Of a stretch of DNA of 5,684 bases, positions 1 through 5,684 are shown in pieces. Source of the DNA: an uncultured Acidimicrobium sp. (GTDB lineage Bacteria; Actinomycetota; Acidimicrobiia; Acidimicrobiales; Ilumatobacteraceae); contig CAINLH010000318.1 of NCBI GenBank assembly GCA_903850275.1, positions 1-5,684 of the forward strand. The letters are read 5' to 3'. The notes under the pieces were generated by a model, which was given only the letters and a program-made list of their open reading frames with translations, did no database searches and was not told where the DNA came from. A program made the position numbers and the translations under genes. Position 1 is the first letter of the stretch. Every line of letters begins with the position of its first letter.

Positions 1-711
1 CACGCGATCCCTTGCGGGCTTGCAATTGCCGACACAATCGAAGAGGCCTATCGCAATGCCCTCGCTTGCGACCCAACGAGTGCTTTCGGTGGCATCGTTG
101 CCATCAACCGCTGTGTAACCGACGATGTGGCACAACAACTTGGTGCCGTCTTTACTGAGGTATTAGTTGCCCCCCAATACGAGCCGCAAGCGCTAAAAAC
201 ACTTCAGCAAAAGAAGAATCTTCGAATCCTCGAAGGCTCACGCCCAACTATGCAGGCCCACCACATCCGCTCGGTACAGGGCGGCGCACTGCTGCAAGAT
301 CACGACGACAACGTGCACGACGTTGCATCGTGGAGAGTAATGAGCAAGGCGCAGCCAAGCCCCCAACAAATGGAAGATGCGCTTGTTGCGTGGACAACAT
401 GTGCAGCAGTTACTTCGAACGCCATCGTGATTGCCAAAGATGGATGCGCAATCGGTATTGGAGGTGGGCAACAGAACCGCATAGATGCTGCACGACTTGC
501 TTGCCAACGCGCAGGAGATAACGCGCGAGGCGGTGTCGTGGCTAGTGATGCATTCTTCCCATTTCGCGATGGGCCCGACTTGTTGGCAGAGCACGGAATT
601 GCAGTCATCGTGCAACCAGGCGGAAGCCAACGCGATGACGAGAGCATTGCCTCCGCAGACGAACACGGCATTGTTTTGTTGTTCACCGACAAGCGTCACT
701 TCAAACACTGA
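1..711 (+). CDS. purH: Bifunctional AICAR transformylase/IMP cyclohydrolase PurH, C-terminal part (5' end outside window)
   Basis: This is the AICAR formyltransferase domain of PurH, which uses 10-formyl-tetrahydrofolate to make FAICAR; the missing N-terminal domain would close the ring to IMP. The frame is open from base 1 and ends at TGA 709-711, giving 236 residues of a protein usually a little over 500 long. An ATG-like start inside (GTG 127) is not the true start, because conserved family sequence runs upstream of it: HAIPCG at 1-18 and DPTSAFGG at 73-96. Further family motifs are SNAIVIAKDG (Asn codon 418-420), GIGGGQQNR, ASDAFFPFRDG (541-573), VQPGGSQRDDE and the C-terminal LLFTDKRHFKH. 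The catalytic His is codon 1; its Lys partner would lie just before the window. Two conserved positions differ from the usual bacterial form: Ile where KHxNPCG has Asn, and Thr where VKSNAIV has Lys. The gene looks intact at its 3' end. Confidence 0.97.
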   Translation, partial: HAIPCGLAIADTIEEAYRNALACDPTSAFGGIVAINRCVTDDVAQQLGAVFTEVLVAPQYEPQALKTLQQKKNLRILEGSRPTMQAHHIRSVQGGALLQDHDDNVHDVASWRVMSKAQPSPQQMEDALVAWTTCAAVTSNAIVIAKDGCAIGIGGGQQNRIDAARLACQRAGDNARGGVVASDAFFPFRDGPDLLAEHGIAVIVQPGGSQRDDESIASADEHGIVLLFTDKRHFKH

Positions 712-761
712 ACATTTTGTAAAGACATTTCACCACAACTTAACTTTTTGTATAAAACAGC

Positions 762-789
762 CTGACCTTTTTTTGTTGTCAACTATGGT
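762..789 (+). promoter_or_regulatory. Candidate leaderless promoter for purL
   Basis: A -35-like CTGACC (762-767, four of six matches to TTGACA) is followed by a 16-base spacer and TATGGT (784-789), which fits the actinobacterial -10 pattern TANNNT. Exactly six bases separate the -10 from GTG 796, so a start of transcription at the usual distance would fall on the first base of that codon. No Shine-Dalgarno sequence precedes GTG 796, which agrees with a leaderless message. The surrounding gap is AT-rich compared with the genes. This is a prediction from spacing and motif only, and TANNNT is a loose pattern. Confidence 0.4.
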
Positions 790-795
790 CTCGTC

Positions 796-3618
796 GTGGC
801 AGGCGGTTTGGGACCAATTTTGGCTTCCCAGCACCTGTGTGTCACCGCTCGGGGCATCGACCCACGGGCAATTGCACTTGCTCAATCTGCACGCGAATTG
901 GGCATTGCTGGCATTACCGAAATCTCCATATCTGATCTCGTCTTTTTCCATGGAGAGATCGACAATCACTCGCGTTCGCTCCTCAACAACTTGCTTGTCG
1001 ACCCCCTGCTGCAAAGCGGCGAATGGGACACATTGGTAGAGACCGATGCGTATGTCGTCGAAACTTCGCTGCACCCTGGCGTAACCGATGCGGTGACCGA
1101 CGAATTGGTTCGGCTTGCAGCACGCATGGGCATTGCGCTTGACGGAGTGGCGAGCGGCAAAAGATTCGTGATTCATGGCGCGCTCAGTGAGCATGACCTC
1201 AATCGAGTTGTTTCCACACTTCTGGCCAACCCGATTATTGAACGCTGGAGTATCAATCAGCCAATCGAACCAGCCTTCATCAACCCCGATGTTCACTCGA
1301 CATCAAGAGTGCAAACCGTGCACATCGACAGCGCTACCACCGACGAACAACTTGCAGTGATCAATAAAGAGCGCGGCTTGGCGATGGACCCCGAGGAAAT
1401 GGTTGCAGTACGCGATCATTTCGTACGCATCGGCCGCTTGCCAACTGATGTTGAGCTTGAGACAATCGCCCAAACCTGGAGCGAGCATTGCTCGCACAAA
1501 ACGTTTCGCGCATCCATCACCACCACAACAGGGAGCGTTCGAAAATCACTCATTAATTCGTTGCGAGAAACTACCGAACAAATCAATTCGCCAATAGTTC
1601 GCAGCGCATTCGTTGGCAATGCGGGCATCATTTCGTTTACGCCAGGCCGAACACTTGCGTTGAAGTGTGAAACACACAACCACCCCAGCGCAGTGGAACC
1701 ATTTGGAGGAGCCAACACCGGTGTTGGCGGTGTGATCCGCGACATCATGGGCGCTGCGCACCGGCCCATTGCGTGCACGAATATCTTGTGCTTCGGCCCC
1801 GCAGATACCGACCCGCTCACCCTTCCTCTCGGCGTGTTCCCGCCGCTACGAACACGTGCAGGCGTCATTGATGGCATTGCCGACTACGGAAACAAGATTG
1901 GTCTGCCAACGGTTGCGGGTGCCGTGTTGTACGACGCGGGTTACACCGCAAACCCCTTGGTCTATGCCGGATGCATTGGAGTATCTGACACGTTTACCGA
2001 TCAGGTTTCGGCCGAACCGGGCGATCGAGTTGTTGTGCTTGGCGGGCGCACCGGGCGTGATGGCTTGCGGGGAGCAACCTTTTCCTCGATGACCATGGAT
2101 GCAACCACTGGCGACGTGGCAGGTGCAAGTGTGCAAATTGGCGACCCGATCACAGAAAAACTGTTGATTGATTTGCTGGCCGACGCGCAACATCTGTATC
2201 GCGCAATCACCGACTGCGGCGCGGGTGGCTTGTCGTCGGCCATCGGTGAAATGGCCGAAGGTGTCGGCGCCGACGTCGAGCTTTCTGTCATCCCACTGAA
2301 GTATCCAGGTTTAGCGCCATGGGAAATTTGGCTCTCGGAAGCCCAGGAGCGAATGGTGCTTGCAGTTGCGCCTGATCATTGCGATGAACTTCGAAGTTTG
2401 TGCGCCATTCATGGCGTGGAGTTCACGGACGCCGGTTCGTTCACAGGAGACAATCAATTAACCGTTCGCTTTGCTGGTGAGCCAGTTCTGCAACTTGATA
2501 CACATTTTTTGCACAGCGGAAGGCCGCAGCGTTCGATGATTGCAGACATGCCGAGACCGCAGCGACAACAACTCGTTGCGGCCCCGACTTGGCTCACGCA
2601 GCGTCAACCAACCGACATCGTGTTGGCCTTGTTGGCTCACCCCAACATCGCAAGCAAGGCAAACGTCATTCACCAATACGACCACGAGATTCGTGGCGCA
2701 ACGTGTGTACGCCCACTTGTTGGCGCCTACGGAGACGGCCACGGCGACGGCGTGGTCATTGCCGAGCCAACAGAACAATTCGGATTCGCAATCGGTATCG
2801 GAGTTAATCCGTGGTACGGAATACTCGACCCAGAGGCAATGGCGCTTGCCGCAATCGACGAAGCCATGCGCAATGTTGTGTGCGTTGGCGCCGACCCTCG
2901 ACAGGCCGCCCTACTTGACAACTTTTCGTGGGGCAACCCAAAACGCCAAACAACTTTGGGCGAACTTGTAGCCGCCGTAGACGGCTGCTGCTCGGGATCA
3001 CTTGCGTTTGGCGCACCTTTCGTTTCGGGCAAAGATTCGCTCAACAACGAATATCTCGGTGCCGATGGCGAGCGGCATTCCGTACCCCCCACTCTTGTGA
3101 TTACTGCAGTTGCACACGTGCCCGATGCCGAACTTTCCGTTACTTCCGACTTGAAGAAGGCTGGAAACGTCCTACTGCTCGTTGGCAATACTCACGCCGA
3201 ATTCGGTGCAAGCCACGCTGCAATGGTGTGCAACCAACCCATTGAAGGAACGGTGCCGCAGTTCGACCCCGCAGCGCCGTCCCGATATGCGACCTTGCAC
3301 GATGCAATGCGCAAGGGCCTTATTGCTTCTGCGCACGACTGCACCGAGGGCGGGTTAGCCGTTGCGCTAGCCGAGATGTCTATGGGCGGCCGATTAGGAA
3401 TTGAAATGGAACCGGCCTCCGATGTTTACACGCAATTGTTCAGCGAATCTCTTGGACGAATTGTGATCGAGATTGCTTTCGAAAACGCCGACCTTGTCGC
3501 ATCCATGTTCGATGCCTGCAGCCGCATCGGCGCTGTCTCTAACGATCAACACGTTCTATTCAGCGATGGATCGAAACTATCTATCGAGAGCATGCTTTCG
3601 GCTTGGGGAGCGCAATGA
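796..3618 (+). CDS. purL: Phosphoribosylformylglycinamidine synthase, fused PurS-PurL (PurSL)
   Basis: This is the ATP-dependent synthetase part of FGAM synthase, converting FGAR plus ammonia (delivered by PurQ) to FGAM in the cytoplasm. It has 940 residues, well above the roughly 750 of a stand-alone small PurL. The extra N-terminal region, about residues 12-160, resembles PurS-type domains, with LHPGVTDAV, SGKRFVIHG and LLANPIIERW; no separate purS is seen here. The synthetase core then shows SEHCSHKTFR (His231), ETHNHPSA (292-299), GGRTGRDG (416-423), a GDPITEKLL stretch, DCGAGGL, LSEAQER (513-519), FVSGKDSLNNEY (Ser744, Lys746) and HDCTEGG (847-853). GTG 796 is the first possible start after an in-frame TGA at 763-765. 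It lacks a ribosome binding site but suits a leaderless message. TTG 808 or TTG 820 (GGGA six bases upstream) are alternatives that would lose only a few non-conserved residues. The stop overlaps purQ by four bases. Confidence 0.97.
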   Translation: MAGGLGPILASQHLCVTARGIDPRAIALAQSARELGIAGITEISISDLVFFHGEIDNHSRSLLNNLLVDPLLQSGEWDTLVETDAYVVETSLHPGVTDAVTDELVRLAARMGIALDGVASGKRFVIHGALSEHDLNRVVSTLLANPIIERWSINQPIEPAFINPDVHSTSRVQTVHIDSATTDEQLAVINKERGLAMDPEEMVAVRDHFVRIGRLPTDVELETIAQTWSEHCSHKTFRASITTTTGSVRKSLINSLRETTEQINSPIVRSAFVGNAGIISFTPGRTLALKCETHNHPSAVEPFGGANTGVGGVIRDIMGAAHRPIACTNILCFGPADTDPLTLPLGVFPPLRTRAGVIDGIADYGNKIGLPTVAGAVLYDAGYTANPLVYAGCIGVSDTFTDQVSAEPGDRVVVLGGRTGRDGLRGATFSSMTMDATTGDVAGASVQIGDPITEKLLIDLLADAQHLYRAITDCGAGGLSSAIGEMAEGVGADVELSVIPLKYPGLAPWEIWLSEAQERMVLAVAPDHCDELRSLCAIHGVEFTDAGSFTGDNQLTVRFAGEPVLQLDTHFLHSGRPQRSMIADMPRPQRQQLVAAPTWLTQRQPTDIVLALLAHPNIASKANVIHQYDHEIRGATCVRPLVGAYGDGHGDGVVIAEPTEQFGFAIGIGVNPWYGILDPEAMALAAIDEAMRNVVCVGADPRQAALLDNFSWGNPKRQTTLGELVAAVDGCCSGSLAFGAPFVSGKDSLNNEYLGADGERHSVPPTLVITAVAHVPDAELSVTSDLKKAGNVLLLVGNTHAEFGASHAAMVCNQPIEGTVPQFDPAAPSRYATLHDAMRKGLIASAHDCTEGGLAVALAEMSMGGRLGIEMEPASDVYTQLFSESLGRIVIEIAFENADLVASMFDACSRIGAVSNDQHVLFSDGSKLSIESMLSAWGAQ
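3606..3610 (+). promoter_or_regulatory. Ribosome binding site of purQ
   Basis: GGGAG lies four bases before ATG 3615 and within the last codons of purL. It favours ATG 3615 over the in-frame TTG at 3603, which would sit upstream of this site. The four-base spacing is short, so re-initiation by ribosomes finishing purL probably contributes. Confidence 0.55.
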
Positions 3619-4346
3619 CAACAGCGCCGCATGCGTTGGTGATTGCAGCACCTGGAACCAATCGGCACCCAGATGTGATGTTTGCGCTGCAACAAGCAGG
3701 AGCAACCACATCATCAGTGAATCTTGTACAACTTGCAGCCAACCCAACAGTGCTGAACGACGCACAAATGCTGGTCATTGCCGGAGGGTTTTCTTTTGCC
3801 GACGCACTTGGTGCAGGCAGGCTTTTTGCGCTCGAACTAGATCACATCATCGGGGATGGAATTCAGCAATTTGCAGCGCAAGGAAAGCCTGTGATTGGTA
3901 TTTGCAACGGTTTCCAAACACTGGTGCGAATGGGAGTACTTCCAGGGGCGCTGGATGCCGCACTAGGCCACAACGAACTTGGTGGTTTTCAATGTCGCTG
4001 GGTGAACATCAAACCAATCTCTCGCAAGTGCGCATGGACTCAACACCTCTCGGACGAGATCTACTGCCCTATTGCCCACGGCGAGGGTCGTTTCGCATGC
4101 GACGACGACACACTTGCCCAACTGCAGAGCAACGACCAAGTTGCACTCACCTATTCGGGCAGCAACCCCAATGGTTCGCTTGGCGACATCGCGGGCATCT
4201 GCGACGAAACAGGAATGATCTTGGGGCTGATGCCGCATCCCGAGAATCATGTGCTGTCGCGACAACATCCGCAGTTTCACCGCGGCCGTCGAGATGGCCT
4301 CGGGCTGCACCTCTTCACACAAGGAGTGCGCATTGCAAACAGTTGA
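3615..4346 (+). CDS. purQ: Phosphoribosylformylglycinamidine synthase glutaminase subunit PurQ
   Basis: PurQ is the class I (triad type) glutamine amidotransferase subunit of FGAM synthase. It hydrolyses glutamine and passes ammonia to the PurL synthetase. The protein has 243 residues, within the usual range for a free PurQ. Visible motifs are an N-terminal VIAAPGTNR strand and loop, AGGFSFAD (56-63) with the oxyanion-type GGFS, the nucleophile Cys97 in GICNGFQ, AHGEGRF (154-160), and the His208/Glu210 pair in LMPHPE. All three catalytic residues are therefore present. ATG 3615 is chosen because it forms an ATGA overlap with the purL stop and has a GGGAG upstream; a TTG at 3603 would add only four residues. 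Its position directly behind the fused PurSL gives a two-gene synthase (PurSL plus PurQ) instead of the three-gene PurS/PurL/PurQ arrangement. Confidence 0.98.
   Translation: MTTAPHALVIAAPGTNRHPDVMFALQQAGATTSSVNLVQLAANPTVLNDAQMLVIAGGFSFADALGAGRLFALELDHIIGDGIQQFAAQGKPVIGICNGFQTLVRMGVLPGALDAALGHNELGGFQCRWVNIKPISRKCAWTQHLSDEIYCPIAHGEGRFACDDDTLAQLQSNDQVALTYSGSNPNGSLGDIAGICDETGMILGLMPHPENHVLSRQHPQFHRGRRDGLGLHLFTQGVRIANS
4321..4326 (+). promoter_or_regulatory. Ribosome binding site that sets the purC start
   Basis: AAGGAG, a strong match to the Shine-Dalgarno consensus, lies six bases before TTG 4333 and inside the last codons of purQ. It is the best ribosome binding site in the window. It decides between TTG 4333 and the upstream in-frame ATG 4249, which would add 28 residues overlapping purQ with no resemblance to the family. 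Confidence 0.75.
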
Positions 4347-5280
4347 GCCACTTGCCGACATCACGCTTCCGCTGCCCGACCGCAGAGTTGGCAAAGTTCG
4401 TGTCTCTTATTCCCTCGCCAACAACACCAGGTTGTTCGTGACTACCGATCGATTGTCGGCATTCGATCAAATTGTTGTGGTGGTGCCCTACAAAGGCCAA
4501 GTACTCAACCAATTGGCCGCGTGGTGGTTTGCACAAACCGCAGACATCATCGACAACCACATCATCTCGCTTCCCGACCCCAATGCAACCGTTGCCGTTG
4601 CCGCGACACCGCTACCAGTTGAAGTAGTTGTGCGCGGCGTAATGACTGGTTCGACCAGCACATCGCTGTGGAAGCAATACGAACAGGGGAAAAGAAATAT
4701 CTACGGATACTCGTTTGCCGATGGCATCACGAAAAATACTTTGCTTCCCAAACCCATCATCACGCCAACGTCGAAAGGCGAAGATGGCGCACACGATGAA
4801 CCACTGACATGCGAAGAAGCGGTATCTCGCGGGCTTGTCGATTCGACAACATGGAACATCGTGCAGGATGCAGCGCTGGCACTGTTTCAACGCGGGCAAG
4901 AGGTGGCGAGGAAAGCGGGGCTATTGCTCGCCGATACCAAATACGAATTTGGTATTCACCCAGACGGAAGAGTGCTGATTATCGACGAGATGCACACCCC
5001 CGACTCCTCTCGGTTTTGGGAGCTCTCCAACTATCACGAGCGACTTGCTGCGGGCAAAGAGCCCGAGAGCCTCGACAAGGAACCAATTCGACTTGCTCTT
5101 GACGCAGTTGGATACCGCGGCGACGGCGAGCCGCCACTCCTCGACCCAAGCGTGGTCGATGCGACAACGGCCAGGTACATCAAGGCATTTGAACGCATTA
5201 CGGCAACAACATTTGTTCCCGGCAAATATCCGATACAACCGCGCCTCATGCAGGCACTAGAGAAAGCACAACTGTTGTGA
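4333..5280 (+). CDS. purC: Phosphoribosylaminoimidazole-succinocarboxamide (SAICAR) synthase
   Basis: PurC joins CAIR and aspartate with ATP to form SAICAR. From TTG 4333 it has 315 residues, fitting the longer, yeast ADE1-like form and not the roughly 240-residue E. coli form. Motifs in order are GKVR (20-23), TDRLSAFD (38-45), KGQVLNQL (54-61), VEVVVRGVMTGS (96-107), PIITPTSK (141-148), HDEP (154-157), LADTKYEFG (199-207) and IDEMHTPDSSRFW (217-229). The C-terminal part ends in a KAFERITATTF segment and a short helix-like tail. TTG is preferred because of AAGGAG six bases upstream. The start lies 14 bases inside purQ, which indicates coupled translation. One oddity is GKVRVSY, where the family usually has Asp after GKVR (GKVRDxY); Val is unusual at that nucleotide-binding loop. 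ATG 4249 is an alternative start but seems unlikely. Confidence 0.95.
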   Translation: MQTVEPLADITLPLPDRRVGKVRVSYSLANNTRLFVTTDRLSAFDQIVVVVPYKGQVLNQLAAWWFAQTADIIDNHIISLPDPNATVAVAATPLPVEVVVRGVMTGSTSTSLWKQYEQGKRNIYGYSFADGITKNTLLPKPIITPTSKGEDGAHDEPLTCEEAVSRGLVDSTTWNIVQDAALALFQRGQEVARKAGLLLADTKYEFGIHPDGRVLIIDEMHTPDSSRFWELSNYHERLAAGKEPESLDKEPIRLALDAVGYRGDGEPPLLDPSVVDATTARYIKAFERITATTFVPGKYPIQPRLMQALEKAQLL

Positions 5281-5331
5281 AACAACACCTCTATATATCG
5301 CTTACTTCAACCACGAACGCGGGGTCACCAC

Positions 5332-5684
5332 GTGCATAACGCGCCGTTCGATTCCGACGCGCCACGCGAGGAGTGCGGAGTACTCGCCATCTCATCGGTG
5401 AACGAAGACGCGGCGCAATTGTCATTCTTCGGACTGTTCGCTTTGCAACATCGCGGCCAAGAAGCCGCGGGCATTGCGGTAGCCGACGGCAAACAGGCCC
5501 GTCTACACAAAGACGTAGGTCTTGTTGGACAAGTATTTACTCCGCACACGCTTGCACCGCTTGCTGGGCAACACGCCATTGGTCATACGCGCTACTCAAC
5601 AACGGGGGCGCCAGGTGCTCGAAACGCACAGCCATTCTTGGTGGAGACTATTCATGGCCCACTTGCTGTTGCACACAACGGCAA
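5332..5684 (+). CDS. purF: Amidophosphoribosyltransferase PurF, N-terminal part (3' end outside window)
   Basis: PurF catalyses the first committed step of the pathway: PRPP plus glutamine to 5-phosphoribosylamine. The 117 complete codons seen here cover most of the N-terminal (Ntn-type) glutaminase domain. They show EECGV with Cys15, FALQHRGQEAAGI (36-48), GHTRYSTTG (84-92) and AHNG at the window edge. Cys15 is not the second residue, so a 14-residue propeptide would have to be removed to expose the nucleophile, as in Bacillus-type PurF. GTG 5332 is the only plausible start codon between the purC stop and Cys15, with a weak CGGGG seven bases upstream. The frame is the same as purC and has no stop in the 51-base gap. 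The phosphoribosyltransferase domain, and any iron-sulfur ligands, lie beyond the window. The gene is probably co-transcribed with purC, since no terminator is seen between them. Confidence 0.95.
   Translation, partial: MHNAPFDSDAPREECGVLAISSVNEDAAQLSFFGLFALQHRGQEAAGIAVADGKQARLHKDVGLVGQVFTPHTLAPLAGQHAIGHTRYSTTGAPGARNAQPFLVETIHGPLAVAHNG

Noticed and set aside
768..774. Run of seven T in the purH-purL gap, considered as an intrinsic terminator of purH
   Set aside because: No GC-rich hairpin precedes it, so it lacks the stem needed for an intrinsic terminator.
712..795. Purine riboswitch or Bacillus-type PurR box upstream of purL
   Set aside because: The gap is only 84 bases, I see no conserved riboswitch core or CCGAAC-type box, and the best promoter candidate would leave no leader.
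485..1039. A + strand open frame bridging the end of purH and the start of purL, containing ATG 785
   Set aside because: It is out of frame with both genes and its translation has no conserved motif. ATG 785 therefore cannot be the purL start.
730..1296. A 188-codon open frame on the - strand opposite the purL start
   Set aside because: It lies antisense to the conserved PurS-like region, has no family resemblance, and covers the AT-rich gap only by chance.
4249..4332. In-frame upstream start (ATG 4249) for purC
   Set aside because: The added residues overlap purQ by 98 bases in total and do not resemble PurC, and the strong AAGGAG site points to TTG 4333.
3473..4441. A 322-codon open frame on the + strand running across the end of purL, all of purQ and the start of purC
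   Set aside because: It overlaps three well-identified genes in another frame and its translation is rich in Arg, Ser, Thr and Cys with no recognisable motif, as expected for an out-of-frame shadow.
5291..5299. CTATATATC as a -10 element for a separate purF promoter
   Set aside because: It has no -35-like sequence at a suitable distance (TTGTGA at 5275-5280 is only 11-13 bases away), so an independent purF promoter is not supported.

Overview
The window is a compact run of de novo purine biosynthesis genes, all on the + strand: the 3' part of purH, then purL (a PurS-PurL fusion), purQ, purC and the 5' part of purF. Every protein was identified from its own family motifs. Almost every base is coding. 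The only gaps are 84 bases between purH and purL and 51 bases between purC and purF. I see no RNA gene, insertion sequence, CRISPR array, phage gene or other accessory element.

Layout: purH is cut at its 5' end and stops at 711. Positions 712-795 are AT-rich (28 G+C of 84) and hold a candidate promoter whose predicted transcription start is the first base of the purL GTG codon. PurL (796-3618) carries a PurS-like N-terminal region fused to the synthetase. purQ starts on the ATGA overlap with the purL stop. purC starts at a TTG inside the end of purQ (14-base overlap), behind a good ribosome binding site. purF starts at a GTG 51 bases beyond purC and runs off the window. Three of the four visible starts are not ATG.

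How the genes work together: PurF makes phosphoribosylamine from PRPP and glutamine, the first committed step. PurSL with the glutaminase PurQ converts FGAR to FGAM. PurC converts CAIR plus aspartate to SAICAR. PurH formylates AICAR and closes the ring to IMP. The tight overlaps of purL-purQ-purC suggest coupled translation, which suits a glutaminase that must match its synthetase.

Organism: a bacterium of moderate GC (slightly over half by eye). The TANNNT-N6-GTG arrangement at purL, the frequent GTG/TTG starts and the PurH and PurF sequences look actinobacterial. The PurS-PurL fusion is unlike the separate purS and purL of Mycobacterium and Streptomyces. A deep-branching moderate-GC actinobacterium such as an aquatic Acidimicrobiia lineage, or a Chloroflexi-like bacterium, is a guess, not a demonstrated assignment.

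I looked for an undescribed system and did not find one. The points worth a second look are the fused PurSL, the possible leaderless purL promoter, the translational overlaps, and a few unusual residues at conserved positions of PurH and PurC.
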